A DNA stretch of 64,000 nt from Streptomyces seoulensis (GTDB taxonomy: Bacteria > Actinomycetota > Actinomycetes > Streptomycetales > Streptomycetaceae): contig CP054936.1 of the NCBI GenBank assembly GCA_013364255.1, positions 6,218,353 to 6,282,352 on the forward strand, given 5' to 3'. The translations under genes and the position numbers were made by a program. This document shows positions 42,538-50,654 of this stretch, in pieces. The notes below the pieces were generated by a model, which had not been told where the DNA came from, did not search any database, and was given only the letters and a program-made list of their open reading frames with translations. The number at the start of each line of letters is the position of its first letter. Position 1 is the first letter of the stretch.

Positions 42538-44936
42538 CACTGGCATGCCTCGCAGGACTCGGGGTTTTCGAGGGAGCAGGCGACGGCGTCCGGATCGGCC
42601 GCCTGCTGGACGGGAAGGGGCGCCTGGGCGCGGGTCTGGCCCTGGGCGGCGCGGGCGATCCGGGTCGCCGGGCGCGAACGCAGGTAGTACGTCGTCTTCA
42701 GACCCTGCTTCCAGGCGTACGCGTACATCGAGGAGAGCTTGCCGATGGTCGGCGTCTCCAGGAACAGGTTCAGCGACTGGGCCTGGTCGAGGAACGGGGT
42801 GCGGGCGGCGGCCATGTCGATCAGGCCGCGCTGCCCGATCTCCCACGCCGTGCGGTACAGCGCCCGCACCTCGGCCGGGATCCAGGCGAAGTCCTGCACC
42901 GAGCCGTTGGCCTCGCGCAGCGCCTCACGGGTGCGGGCGTCCCACACGCCCAGCGCCTTCAGGTCGTTCACCAGGTAGGAGTTGACCTGGAGGAACTCGC
43001 CGGAGAGCGTCTCGCGCTTGAACAGGTTGGAGACCTGCGGCTCGATGCACTCGTAGACGCCCGCGATCGAGGCGATGGTGGCGGTCGGCGCGATCGCCAG
43101 CAGCAGCGAGTTGCGCATGCCGACGGCGGCGATCCGCTCGCGCAGCGCCGCCCACCGCTCGGGCCAGGTCAGGGACACGTCGTAGTGGTCGGGGTGCAGC
43201 ACGCCGCGGGCGGTGCGGGTCTTCTCCCAGGCCGGCAGCGGCCCGTGCCGCTCGGCGAGGTCGGCGGACGCCTCGTAGGCGGCGAGCATGATCCGCTCGG
43301 CGATCCGGGTGGACAGGGCCTTCGCCTCGGCGGAGTCGAAGGGCAGGCGCAGCTTGAAGAAGACGTCCTGGAGGCCCATCATGCCCAGGCCGACCGGCCG
43401 CCAGCGGGCGTTGGAGCGGCCCGCCTGCTCGGTCGGGTAGAAGTTGATGTCGACCACGCGGTCCAGGAAGGTCACGGCGGTGCGGACGGTCTCGTCCAGC
43501 CGCTCCCAGTCGATGGCACCCTCGTTCCCGTCGCTCCCGTCGTCCCCGGCGCGCACGAACGCGCCCAGGTTGACCGAGCCCAGGTTGCACACCGCGGTCT
43601 CGCCGTCGTCGGTGACCTCCAGGATCTCCGTGCACAGGTTCGAGGAGTGAATCACGTGGCCCGGCTCGGCCGTCTGGTTGGCGGTGCGGTTGGCGGCGTC
43701 CTTGAAGGTCATCCAGCCGTTGCCGGTCTGCGCCAGGGTGCGCATCATCCGGCCGTACAGCTCGCGGGCCGGCATCGTCTTCCTGGCCAGGCCCTTCGCC
43801 TCGGCCGCGCGGTAGGCGGCGTCGAACTCCGCACCCCACAGGTCCACCAGCTCGGGCACGTCCGCGGGTGAGAACAGCGACCACCGCGCGTCCTCGTCGA
43901 CCCGGCGCATGAACTCGTCCGGGATCCAGTGCGCCAGGTTCAGGTTGTGGGTGCGGCGGGCGTCCTCGCCGGTGTTGTCCCGCAGCTCCAGGAACTCCTC
44001 GATGTCGGAGTGCCAGGTCTCCAGGTAGACCGCGGCCGCGCCCTTGCGCCGGCCGCCCTGGTTCACGGCGGCCACCGAGGCGTCCAGGGTCTTCAGGAAC
44101 GGCACGATGCCGTTGGAGTGGCCGTTGGTGCCGCGGATCAGCGAACCGCGCGAGCGGACGCGGGAGTAGGCGATGCCGATGCCGCCGGCGTGCTTCGAGA
44201 GACGGGCGACCTGGTGGTAGCGGTCGTAGATGCTGTCCAGCTCGTCCTGCGGGGAGTCGAGCAGGTAGCAGGACGACATCTGGGGGTGCCGGGTGCCGGA
44301 GTTGAAGAGCGTGGGGGAGGAGGGCAGGTAGTCGAGGCGGCTCATGAGCCCGTAGAGCGCCGTGACCTCGTCCACGGAAGGGGCGGTGTCGTCCTGCGCG
44401 AGGCCGCTCGCCACCCGCAGCATGAAGTGCTGGGGCGTCTCGATCACCTTGCGGGTGATCGGGTGCCGCAGCAGGTAGCGGCTGTGCAGGGTGCGCAGGC
44501 CGAAGTAGCCGAAACGGTCGTCGCCGGCCGGGTCCACGGCCGCGTCCAGCCGCGCGGCGTGCAGCCGCACGAACGCGGCGGTGCGGTCCGCGACCAGCCC
44601 CTCGCGGTGGCCGACCGCGATCGCCTCGGTGAAGCGCGTGACGCCCTGCGAGGCGGCCTCGGCGCGGATGGCGAGGGTCAGCAGCCTGGCCGCCAGCCGC
44701 GAGTAGGCGGGGTCCTCGGAGATGAGCCCGGCGGACGCCTCGGTGGCCAGCTCGCGCAGCTCGGCCTCGTCGGCGTGCGCGGACCGGCCGCGCAGCGCGG
44801 CGGCGGCGACCCGGCCGGGGTCGGCGTCGGGGAGGTCGGCGGTCAGCTCGGTCAGGGTCCGCAGCAGCGCGGCACCGGGGCCGTCGGTCTCCAGGCGGTC
44901 GACGACTGAAGCCGGATCCGCAGGCGCGATGGTCAC
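42537..44936 (-). CDS. nrdA: class Ia ribonucleotide reductase large subunit
   Basis: Reduces ribonucleoside diphosphates. The 799-residue protein has an N-terminal ATP-cone-like region, then SSCYLL and SSNLCTEILE with active-site cysteines, AVCNLGSVNLGAF, and the C-terminal thioredoxin-reducible pair SCEAC. The ten-stranded barrel loop PTATIASIAGVYECIEP is present. In Streptomyces this oxygen-dependent enzyme is redundant with the B12-dependent class II NrdJ and is repressed by adenosylcobalamin; the riboswitch is found in its leader here. The GTG start at 44936 has GAGGGAG nine bases upstream. Confidence 0.95.
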   Translation of the reverse strand: MTIAPADPASVVDRLETDGPGAALLRTLTELTADLPDADPGRVAAAALRGRSAHADEAELRELATEASAGLISEDPAYSRLAARLLTLAIRAEAASQGVTRFTEAIAVGHREGLVADRTAAFVRLHAARLDAAVDPAGDDRFGYFGLRTLHSRYLLRHPITRKVIETPQHFMLRVASGLAQDDTAPSVDEVTALYGLMSRLDYLPSSPTLFNSGTRHPQMSSCYLLDSPQDELDSIYDRYHQVARLSKHAGGIGIAYSRVRSRGSLIRGTNGHSNGIVPFLKTLDASVAAVNQGGRRKGAAAVYLETWHSDIEEFLELRDNTGEDARRTHNLNLAHWIPDEFMRRVDEDARWSLFSPADVPELVDLWGAEFDAAYRAAEAKGLARKTMPARELYGRMMRTLAQTGNGWMTFKDAANRTANQTAEPGHVIHSSNLCTEILEVTDDGETAVCNLGSVNLGAFVRAGDDGSDGNEGAIDWERLDETVRTAVTFLDRVVDINFYPTEQAGRSNARWRPVGLGMMGLQDVFFKLRLPFDSAEAKALSTRIAERIMLAAYEASADLAERHGPLPAWEKTRTARGVLHPDHYDVSLTWPERWAALRERIAAVGMRNSLLLAIAPTATIASIAGVYECIEPQVSNLFKRETLSGEFLQVNSYLVNDLKALGVWDARTREALREANGSVQDFAWIPAEVRALYRTAWEIGQRGLIDMAAARTPFLDQAQSLNLFLETPTIGKLSSMYAYAWKQGLKTTYYLRSRPATRIARAAQGQTRAQAPLPVQQAADPDAVACSLENPESCEACQ

Positions 44937-44952
44937 TTGGGGCTCTCCCTCG

Positions 44953-44974
44953 CTCGGCACGGGGCCTCGCCGAG
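44953..44974 (-). promoter_or_regulatory. hairpin next to the nrdA ribosome site
   Basis: CTCGGC and GCCGAG arms flank a 10-nt loop just before the GAGGGAG ribosome site of nrdA (minus strand). It is a candidate expression-platform stem for the riboswitch upstream. Confidence 0.45.
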
Positions 44975-45059
44975 GGCATGCGGCAGTACACGAGCGCACG
45001 CGGCGTCGCGTCCACCGGCCCATTCCACGAGGCCCGGACGTCGGCACCCGGACCGGACG

Positions 45060-45215
45060 GCCGGGCGCACTGTCGACAGGTCCTCGGACTGACGCACGTA
45101 CCCGGCCATAAGGGCACATGTGTACGTGTACACCGTTGCGGGACAGTTCCGGATTCGCACCGGATTCCCCTGCGACGACAGCGAGCACGAGCATACATCT
45201 TGTGCCGGGTGAGGG
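45060..45215 (-). promoter_or_regulatory. adenosylcobalamin riboswitch of nrdABS
   Basis: On the minus strand, GGGAATCCGGTGCGAATCCGG and then ACTGTCCCGCAACGGTG match the conserved cobalamin-riboswitch core; the later CAGTCCGAGGACCTG matches the downstream paired element. It occupies the 300-bp nrdA leader, as known for Streptomyces nrdABS. Boundaries are approximate. Confidence 0.93.
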
Positions 45216-45256
45216 AGCCACCCCCATATGTAGTGTCGTGGTGACTGCGCAGCGTG

Positions 45257-45763
45257 TCAGAGGGGCAACGCGTAGGTGAGCAGGGAGAGGTCCAGGAGGT
45301 CCGGCAGGGGCTTCCAGTCGCGGTCGGGGGTGCGCGTGAAGCCGAGGCGCTCGTAGAGGCGGTGGGCGGCGCGCATCGTCGGCTGGGTGGACAGGACCAG
45401 GCGTGCGCACCCCGCGGTGGCCCGCGCACGGTCGACACAGGCCCGTACGAGCGCCTCCCCGACGCCCCGGCCGCGGGCCGCGTGATCGACCGCGAGCATC
45501 CGGATCTCGGCCTCCCCGGGTCCGGCGATGTCGGCCATGGCGCCGCCCGACGGCACGAAGGCGACCGCGCCGAGCACGCCGCCGTCCCGCACGGCCACCA
45601 GCACCTCGGCCGCGGCGGCCCGCCCGGCCACGTCCCGCAGCACCCCGAGATACGCGTCGTCCTCCCCGAAGTCGAGCAGCCCGTCCCGCAGATAGGCCCG
45701 AGCGGTGATCTCCCCGACCACCCCGTACTCCGCGGGCTCGGCCCGCCGCACCACGATGTCCAT
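45257..45763 (-). CDS. GNAT-family N-acetyltransferase
   Basis: A 168-residue acetyl-CoA-dependent transferase. The acetyl-CoA pyrophosphate loop is in RMLAVDHAARGRGVGEALV (motif A, about residues 88-106), followed by LVLSTQPTMRAAHRLYERLGF (motif B landmark). The acceptor substrate is unknown. The ATG at 45763 is the only start near the domain boundary; upstream residues in frame are low-complexity. It lies upstream of the nrdA leader on the same strand, so its stop is 40 bp before the riboswitch promoter region. Confidence 0.85.
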   Translation of the reverse strand: MDIVVRRAEPAEYGVVGEITARAYLRDGLLDFGEDDAYLGVLRDVAGRAAAAEVLVAVRDGGVLGAVAFVPSGGAMADIAGPGEAEIRMLAVDHAARGRGVGEALVRACVDRARATAGCARLVLSTQPTMRAAHRLYERLGFTRTPDRDWKPLPDLLDLSLLTYALPL

Positions 45764-45886
45764 GTGCGGAGTCTGCCGCAGGGGCACGACGGCGGACCGC
45801 TGGTTTTCCGGCGCCGTGAGGCCGCCCGGGGCCGTCCGGGGCCGTGCCCACGGGGTCCGTCCGGAGTCGTGGCGCGCGGGGACGGC

Positions 45887-45920
45887 GAAGGGCCGCCGGA
45901 GAGTGCTCCGGCGGCCCTTC
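45887..45920 (-). terminator. terminator of the symporter operon
   Basis: Perfect 15-bp stem GAAGGGCCGCCGGAG / CTCCGGCGGCCCTTC with loop AGTG, 17 bp after the symporter stop. Confidence 0.88.
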
Positions 45921-45936
45921 AAGCGTCCGTGCGGGA

Positions 45937-47565
45937 TCAGTGGGCGCTGCCGGCCGTGGCCGGGGGCAGCTCCACCGCGACACCGGGGTCGCCCGCGTCC
46001 TTGACGTAGTCCTCCGGGCTGGTCTCGTCGACGCCCTCGGGCGCCTTCAGCGCCCGCAGGACGAAGGTCAGGACCACCGTGACGACCACGTTGAGCACGA
46101 ACGCCGTCAGGCCGATGTAGCCGATCTCGCCGATGCCCGGGATCTCCTTGGCCGAGCCGCCGAAGTGCTTCTGGGTCGGCGAGGCGACGCCGTAGGCCGC
46201 GAGCGTGCCGTAGACCATGCCGACCGCCCAGCCGGCGAGCAGCGCCCAGCGGTGGAACCAGCGGGTGAACAGGCCGCCCACCAGCGCCGGGAAGGTCTGC
46301 AGGATCCAGATGCCGCCCAGCAGCTGGAAGTTGATGGCGACCGTCTTGTCCATCGTCAGGACGAAGACCAGCGCGCCCACCTTCACCAGCAGCGACACGA
46401 TCTTGGAGACCTGGGCCTCCTGCTTCGGCGTGGCGTCCCGCTTGATGAAGTCCTTGTAGATGTTGCGGGTGAACAGGTTCGCCGCCGCGATCGACATGAT
46501 GGCGGCCGGCACCAGCGCGCCGATGCCGATGGCCGCGAAGGCCACGCCCGCGAACCAGTCCGGGAACATGTCCTCGAACAGCTGCGGGATCGCCAGCTGC
46601 CCGTTCTGCACCTTCACACCCGCTGCGATCGCCATGAAGCCCAGCAGCGCGAGCAGGCCCAGCATCAGCGAGTACAGCGGCAGGATCGTGGTGTTGCGGC
46701 GGATCACCTCACGGCTCTTCGAGGACAGCGTCGCGGTGATCGAGTGCGGGTACATGAACAGCGCCAGCGCGGAGCCCAGGGCGAGCGTGGCGTACGTCCA
46801 CTGGTTCGCCTCGCCGGGCACGACCGCGCCGCGCGGTTTGCCGGTGGCCGGGTTGGTCTGCGCGAAGGCGTCGCCGGCCTTGGCGAAGATGTCGTCGAAG
46901 CCGCCCAGCTTGATCGGGATGTAGATGATCGCGACCGCGATGACGATGTAGATGAGCGCGTCCTTCACGAACGCGATCAGCGCCGGCGCGCGCAGCCCCG
47001 AGGAGTACGTGTACGCCGCCAGCACGCCGAAGGCGATCAGCAGCGGCAGGTCCTTGACGAACCAGTTGGTGTTCTCGCCGCCGCCGACGCCCATCACGTC
47101 CAGCACCGCCTGGATGCCGACCAGTTGCAGCGCGATGTACGGCATGGTGGCGAGGATGCCGGTGAGCGCCACCGCCAGCGACAGGCCCTTGGAGCCGAAC
47201 CGCCCGCGCACGAAGTCGGAGGTCGTCACGTACCCGTGCCGGTGCGAGACCGACCACAGGCGCGGCAGGAAGGTGAAGATCAGCGGGTAGACCAGGATCG
47301 TGTACGGCACCGCGAAGAAGCCGGCCGCGCCGGTCGCGTAGATCGCCGCGGGCACGGCCACGAAGGTGTACGCCGTGTACAGGTCGCCGCCGAGCAGGAA
47401 CCAGGTGACCCAGGTGCCGAACGACCGGCCGCCCAGGCCCCATTCGTCGAGGCTGTGCTCGTTCTCGGCGCGGCGCCAGCGGGCGGCGAGGAAGCCCATG
47501 GCGGTGACCAGGACGAAGAAGAAGATGAAGACGCCGAGCGCGACGCCGTTGACGCCGTCCTTCAT
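45937..47565 (-). CDS. sodium:solute symporter (SSS family, monocarboxylate-type)
   Basis: A 542-residue transporter with about 13 membrane spans. LGGRSFGTWVTWFLLGGDLYTAYTFVAVPA at the start (a landmark) and the GAGLVPAAIMSIAAANLFTRNIYKD-like region near residue 360 (IGIGALVPAAIMSIAAANLF) are typical of SSS members related to MctP, which take up lactate, pyruvate or alanine. The substrate here is inferred only by resemblance. The C-terminus is a soluble acidic tail. Its ATG overlaps the stop of the DUF3311 gene (ATGA), a small-subunit pairing often found with this branch. Confidence 0.88.
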   Translation of the reverse strand: MKDGVNGVALGVFIFFFVLVTAMGFLAARWRRAENEHSLDEWGLGGRSFGTWVTWFLLGGDLYTAYTFVAVPAAIYATGAAGFFAVPYTILVYPLIFTFLPRLWSVSHRHGYVTTSDFVRGRFGSKGLSLAVALTGILATMPYIALQLVGIQAVLDVMGVGGGENTNWFVKDLPLLIAFGVLAAYTYSSGLRAPALIAFVKDALIYIVIAVAIIYIPIKLGGFDDIFAKAGDAFAQTNPATGKPRGAVVPGEANQWTYATLALGSALALFMYPHSITATLSSKSREVIRRNTTILPLYSLMLGLLALLGFMAIAAGVKVQNGQLAIPQLFEDMFPDWFAGVAFAAIGIGALVPAAIMSIAAANLFTRNIYKDFIKRDATPKQEAQVSKIVSLLVKVGALVFVLTMDKTVAINFQLLGGIWILQTFPALVGGLFTRWFHRWALLAGWAVGMVYGTLAAYGVASPTQKHFGGSAKEIPGIGEIGYIGLTAFVLNVVVTVVLTFVLRALKAPEGVDETSPEDYVKDAGDPGVAVELPPATAGSAH

Positions 47566-47825
47566 CGCGCCGCACCGTCCTTCCGGGTCGCGCGGGCGCG
47601 CTGGTCGTGCTGCCAGAGCCGGTGGGCGAGCACCGTGAGGATCGTGGAGATGATCACCCACAGCATCTGGTACCAGTAGAAGAACGGGATGCCGATGAAC
47701 GCCGGGTCGGTCTTCGCGTACGAACCGACCCACAGCATCGCCACGAATGGGGCGACGAGGCAGAGGCCGATGACGACCCGCACGGGCGTCACCGCCCCTC
47801 CGCCGGCTCCTGAGGCATCTGACAT
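47562..47825 (-). CDS. DUF3311 small membrane protein, symporter partner
   Basis: An 87-residue protein with two membrane spans (VRVVIGLCLVAPFVAMLWV and PFFYWYQMLWVIISTILTVL), the second ending in the basic RLWQHDQRARATRKDG. This is the DUF3311 family, whose genes usually precede SSS symporters and probably encode an accessory subunit. The ATG at 47825 is used because the residues upstream in frame have no membrane character. It is the first gene of the two-gene operon, with an ATGA overlap at its end. Confidence 0.85.
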   Translation of the reverse strand: MSDASGAGGGAVTPVRVVIGLCLVAPFVAMLWVGSYAKTDPAFIGIPFFYWYQMLWVIISTILTVLAHRLWQHDQRARATRKDGAAR

Positions 47826-48002
47826 GTGCGGCTCCGTCCCCTCGCTGACCCAGACCATCGGTGCGATGCGCAGGCAATCTAGGTCACGGCGCCGAGGAAA
47901 CGGAACCCCTTGTCCGCATACCGGTTGACGCCCGCCGCGCACGGCCGGCCGGCGCGGTCGAACGGACTCGGCCGGGTCCGGCCGGCGGCCCGGTCCGCCG
48001 GG

Positions 48003-48767
48003 TCAGTCCACCGGGCGCTTCAGGCGCGCGACGAACTTGTAGCGGTCGCCGCGGTAGACCGAGCGCACCCACTCCACCGGCTCGCCCGCGCGGTCCAGCG
48101 AGTGGCGGGACAGCAGCAGCATCGGCAGGCCCACGTCGGTGCCGAGCAGCCCGGCCTCGCGCGGGGTGGCCAGCGAGGTCTCGATGGTCTCCTCGGCCTC
48201 GGCGAGGTGGACGTCGTAGACCTCGGCGAGAGCGGTGTAGAGGGAGGTGTACTTCACCAGGCTGCGGCGCAGCGCCGGGAAGCGCTTGGCCGACAGATGG
48301 GTGGTCTCGATGGCCATGGGCTCGCCGTTGGCCATCCGCAGCCGCTCGATGCGCAGCACCCGGCCGCCGGCCGTGATGTCGAGCAGCTCGGCGAGCCGGT
48401 CGTCGGCGGTGATGTAGCCGATGTCCAGCAGCTGCGAGGTCGGCTCAAGGCCCTGGGCGCGCATGTCCTCGGTGTAGGAGGTGAGTTGCAGCGCCTGGGA
48501 GACCTTCGGCTTGGCGACGAAGGTGCCCTTGCCCTGGATGCGCTCCAGCCGGCCTTCGACCACCAGTTCCTGGAGCGCCTGGCGCACGGTGGTGCGCGAG
48601 GTGTCGAACTCGGCCGCCAGCGTGCGCTCCGGCGGCACCGGCGTCCCGGGCGCCTGTGTCCGGGTCATGTCGAGCAGATGCTTCTTCAGACGGTAGTACT
48701 TGGGCACGCGCGCGGTACGGACGGTCGCCCCACCCTCGTTCTCCGCACTGCTGACGTCGGTGCTCAT
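48003..48767 (-). CDS. dasR: GntR-family regulator DasR
   Basis: Global repressor of N-acetylglucosamine metabolism, chitinases and antibiotic activators; released from DNA by glucosamine 6-phosphate. The 254 residues match S. coelicolor DasR almost throughout: winged helix PERTLAAEFDTSRTTVRQA... RIQGKGTFVAKPK and a HutC-type effector domain ending in VRSVYRGDRYKFVARLKRP. Start at ATG 48767, as in S. coelicolor. A DasR box lies 134 bp upstream, suggesting autoregulation. Unlike S. coelicolor, the dasABC chitobiose transporter genes do not follow; nagB is the next gene. Confidence 0.96.
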   Translation of the reverse strand: MSTDVSSAENEGGATVRTARVPKYYRLKKHLLDMTRTQAPGTPVPPERTLAAEFDTSRTTVRQALQELVVEGRLERIQGKGTFVAKPKVSQALQLTSYTEDMRAQGLEPTSQLLDIGYITADDRLAELLDITAGGRVLRIERLRMANGEPMAIETTHLSAKRFPALRRSLVKYTSLYTALAEVYDVHLAEAEETIETSLATPREAGLLGTDVGLPMLLLSRHSLDRAGEPVEWVRSVYRGDRYKFVARLKRPVD

Positions 48768-48900
48768 GCTCCGCCTTCCCGGCTCGGGTGCCGAAGCGGC
48801 CGACATCCCATCGGCCACGGCTCACATCGTGGCACGGCTTCTCGCGCCGGGTGCTCACCCGCACGCTCCGTGATCTCCTCTGTATACCGCCGTGACCCAG

Positions 48901-48916
48901 GCTGGTCTAGTCCAAC
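48901..48916. promoter_or_regulatory. DasR-binding site (dre) upstream of dasR
   Basis: GCTGGTCTAGTCCAAC agrees with the dre consensus ACTGGTCTAGACCAGT at 12 of 16 positions and keeps the core GGTCTAG. Confidence 0.7.
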
Positions 48917-48987
48917 GTCCGACATGGGGACGGCGGCACGCGGGGCCGGGCGGGAGCCGGGGCGGCCCCGCCGGAGGCGACGGACGA

Positions 48988-49019
48988 CGGCGCCGGCCCC
49001 CGCTGCGGGGCCGGCGCCG
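48988..49019 (-). terminator. terminator after nagB
   Basis: CGGCGCCGGCCCC (48988-49000) and GGGGCCGGCGCCG (49007-49019), a perfect 13-bp stem with a six-base loop, 25 bp after the nagB stop. Confidence 0.82.
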
Positions 49020-49043
49020 GTGCGTCCGGGGCGGCGGCGCCGC

Positions 49044-49829
49044 TCAGACGCCCTGCCACTCGGGCTTGTTGGCGTAGGTGTGGCGGAAGTAGTCGGCGAG
49101 CTTCAGCTTGCCGGCGGCGGCCTCGTCGACGACCACCGTGGCATGCGGGTGCAGCTGGAGCGCCGAGGCCGGGCAGACCGCCGCGACCGGGCCCTCGACG
49201 GTCGCGGCGACCGCGTCCGCCTTGCCCTCGCCGGTCGCCAGCAGCACCAGGTGCCGGGCCTCCAGGATGGTGCCGATGCCCTGGGTGATGACGTGGTGCG
49301 GCACCTGGTCGACGTCGCCGTCGAAGAAACGCGCGTTGTCCACCCGGGTCTGCTCGGTCAGCGTCTTGATCCGCGTCCGCGAGGCGAGCGAGGAGCACGG
49401 CTCGTTGAACCCGATGTGCCCGTCCGTCCCGATGCCCAGCAGCTGGAGGTCGACGCCGCCGGCCTCGGCCAGCGTCCGGTCGTACGCCTCGCAGGCCGCC
49501 TGCACGTCCTCGGCGGTGCCGTCCGGCCCGAGGAACGCCTCCATGCCGATGCCCAGCGGCTCCAGCACCTCGCGGCGCAGTACGGAGCGGTAGGACTCGG
49601 GGTGGTCGGCGGGCAGTCCGACGTACTCGTCGAGCTGGGCGATCCGGGCCCGCGAGGCGTCCGCCGCGCCGGAGCGCACCTTGGCCGCCAGCGCCTCGTA
49701 GACGGGGAGCGGGGTGGAACCCGTGGCCACGCCGAGCAGCGCATCGGGCTTGCGCCGCAGCAGCCGCGCCATGGCCTCGGCGATGAGCTCGCCGCCCGCT
49801 GCGGCGTCCGGAACGATGACAACTTCCAC
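49044..49829 (-). CDS. nagB: glucosamine-6-phosphate deaminase
   Basis: Converts glucosamine 6-phosphate, the DasR effector, to fructose 6-phosphate and ammonia. At 261 residues it has the catalytic LDEYVGL (D67, E68), GIGTDGHIGFNEP (D136, H138) and LATGEGKADA of the NagB fold. The ATG start follows a run of purines. A DasR box 58 bases upstream places it under DasR control, so enzyme and regulator form a feedback loop. nagA and the PTS genes are not in the window. Confidence 0.95.
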   Translation of the reverse strand: MEVVIVPDAAAGGELIAEAMARLLRRKPDALLGVATGSTPLPVYEALAAKVRSGAADASRARIAQLDEYVGLPADHPESYRSVLRREVLEPLGIGMEAFLGPDGTAEDVQAACEAYDRTLAEAGGVDLQLLGIGTDGHIGFNEPCSSLASRTRIKTLTEQTRVDNARFFDGDVDQVPHHVITQGIGTILEARHLVLLATGEGKADAVAATVEGPVAAVCPASALQLHPHATVVVDEAAAGKLKLADYFRHTYANKPEWQGV

Positions 49830-49886
49830 GCTGGGCCTGCCGATCTGAGGAGAACCGAAGAGAGGACCGGACCCGGTCGAGGGGCC

Positions 49887-49902
49887 TGTGGTTTAGACCA
49901 AT
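49887..49902. promoter_or_regulatory. DasR-binding site (dre) upstream of nagB
   Basis: TGTGGTTTAGACCAAT matches the dre consensus at 12 of 16 positions, 58-73 bp before the nagB start. Confidence 0.8.
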
Positions 49903-50311
49903 CTAGCAGAACGGCCCTTGCGGGGCGCGGGCTCCGACGCCCCCGACACACCGTTCCGACGGCGTACCGATCAAGGTCTCCCGGGCCGGTCCGGCTCGGG
50001 AGACCGGGCCGGACCGGCGGTGCGGCGATCAAGGACGCTCGCGGCGGACGTGCGGCCGGGGAGCGGCGGGTGTGCGGCGGCGCGCGAGCGGCGCGCGGGG
50101 GCGTGAGAGGGGGGCGGCCGGGGGACACGCGGAAATTGCCGCCGTCCGGCGGCCCCGCGGCCGAGCCGGGCGGGCTAGGCTGCTCCCCGGTGACGTTCCG
50201 GCGTCCGGCCGGTGACCGCATCCGACCCGTACCGGTCCGTCCGATCGGCGGGAAGGGCCGGGAAGGGCCGAGAAAGGGCGACGAACACCGCCCCGCTCAT
50301 GGACAGGCGCA

Positions 50312-50327
50312 AGTGGTCTAGTCCAGA
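50312..50327. promoter_or_regulatory. orphan DasR-binding site (dre)
   Basis: AGTGGTCTAGTCCAGA matches the dre consensus at 13 of 16 positions, the best in the window, yet no gene starts nearby: nagB is 480 bp to the left, the sensor kinase 330 bp to the right. Confidence 0.65.
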
Positions 50328-50410
50328 ATCGAGGAGAAGTCCTCGAACGGCGGACCGCGAGCGGCACCGCCCGCGAGCGGCGCACGAGCGACACACGAAC
50401 GCACGAGCCT

Positions 50411-50435
50411 CCGTCCTCCCCGCACAGGAGGACGG
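50411..50435. terminator. hairpin downstream of the orphan dre
   Basis: CCGTCCTCC and GGAGGACGG, perfect arms with loop CCGCACA. Possible end of a short transcript starting near the dre at 50312; no U tract. Confidence 0.4.
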
Positions 50436-50641
50436 ACCGAGGAACCGGTGCTCTCTGCCCTGACTGCTCCGGCTCCTCATCCTTCGGCCGACCGGGACCG
50501 CACACCCCACGGCCGATATTGCTCCGGGCTGCGGTGCCGGGAGGGCTGAGGGTCCCTCTCAGGCGCCGCGGCCCGCGGGTGTCTCCGGAGGCGTTCCGCG
50601 GCCGCGCGGCCCGGTATTTCGAGACCGTACAAACCCCCGGG

Positions 50642-50647
50642 TACGCT
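50642..50647 (+). promoter_or_regulatory. -10 element of leaderless sensor-kinase promoter
   Basis: TACGCT followed after seven bases by the GTG at 50655; TTCGAG 18 bases upstream may be the -35. Confidence 0.5.
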
Positions 50648-50654
50648 CGCAGAC

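Larger units (their letters stand above)
49903..50654. other. 750-bp stretch without a convincing gene
   Basis: Between nagB and the sensor kinase I find no frame with a ribosome site, G/C-biased third positions and family resemblance. The region holds a third DasR box (50312-50327), a 9-bp hairpin (50411-50435) and the kinase promoter at its end. It may contain a short untranslated transcript or be the remains of a lost gene. Confidence 0.55.

Noticed and set aside
49918..50505. Several short frames on both strands between nagB and the sensor kinase
   Set aside because: Arg/Ala/Gly-rich, no ribosome sites, no family resemblance; treated as a gene-free stretch.
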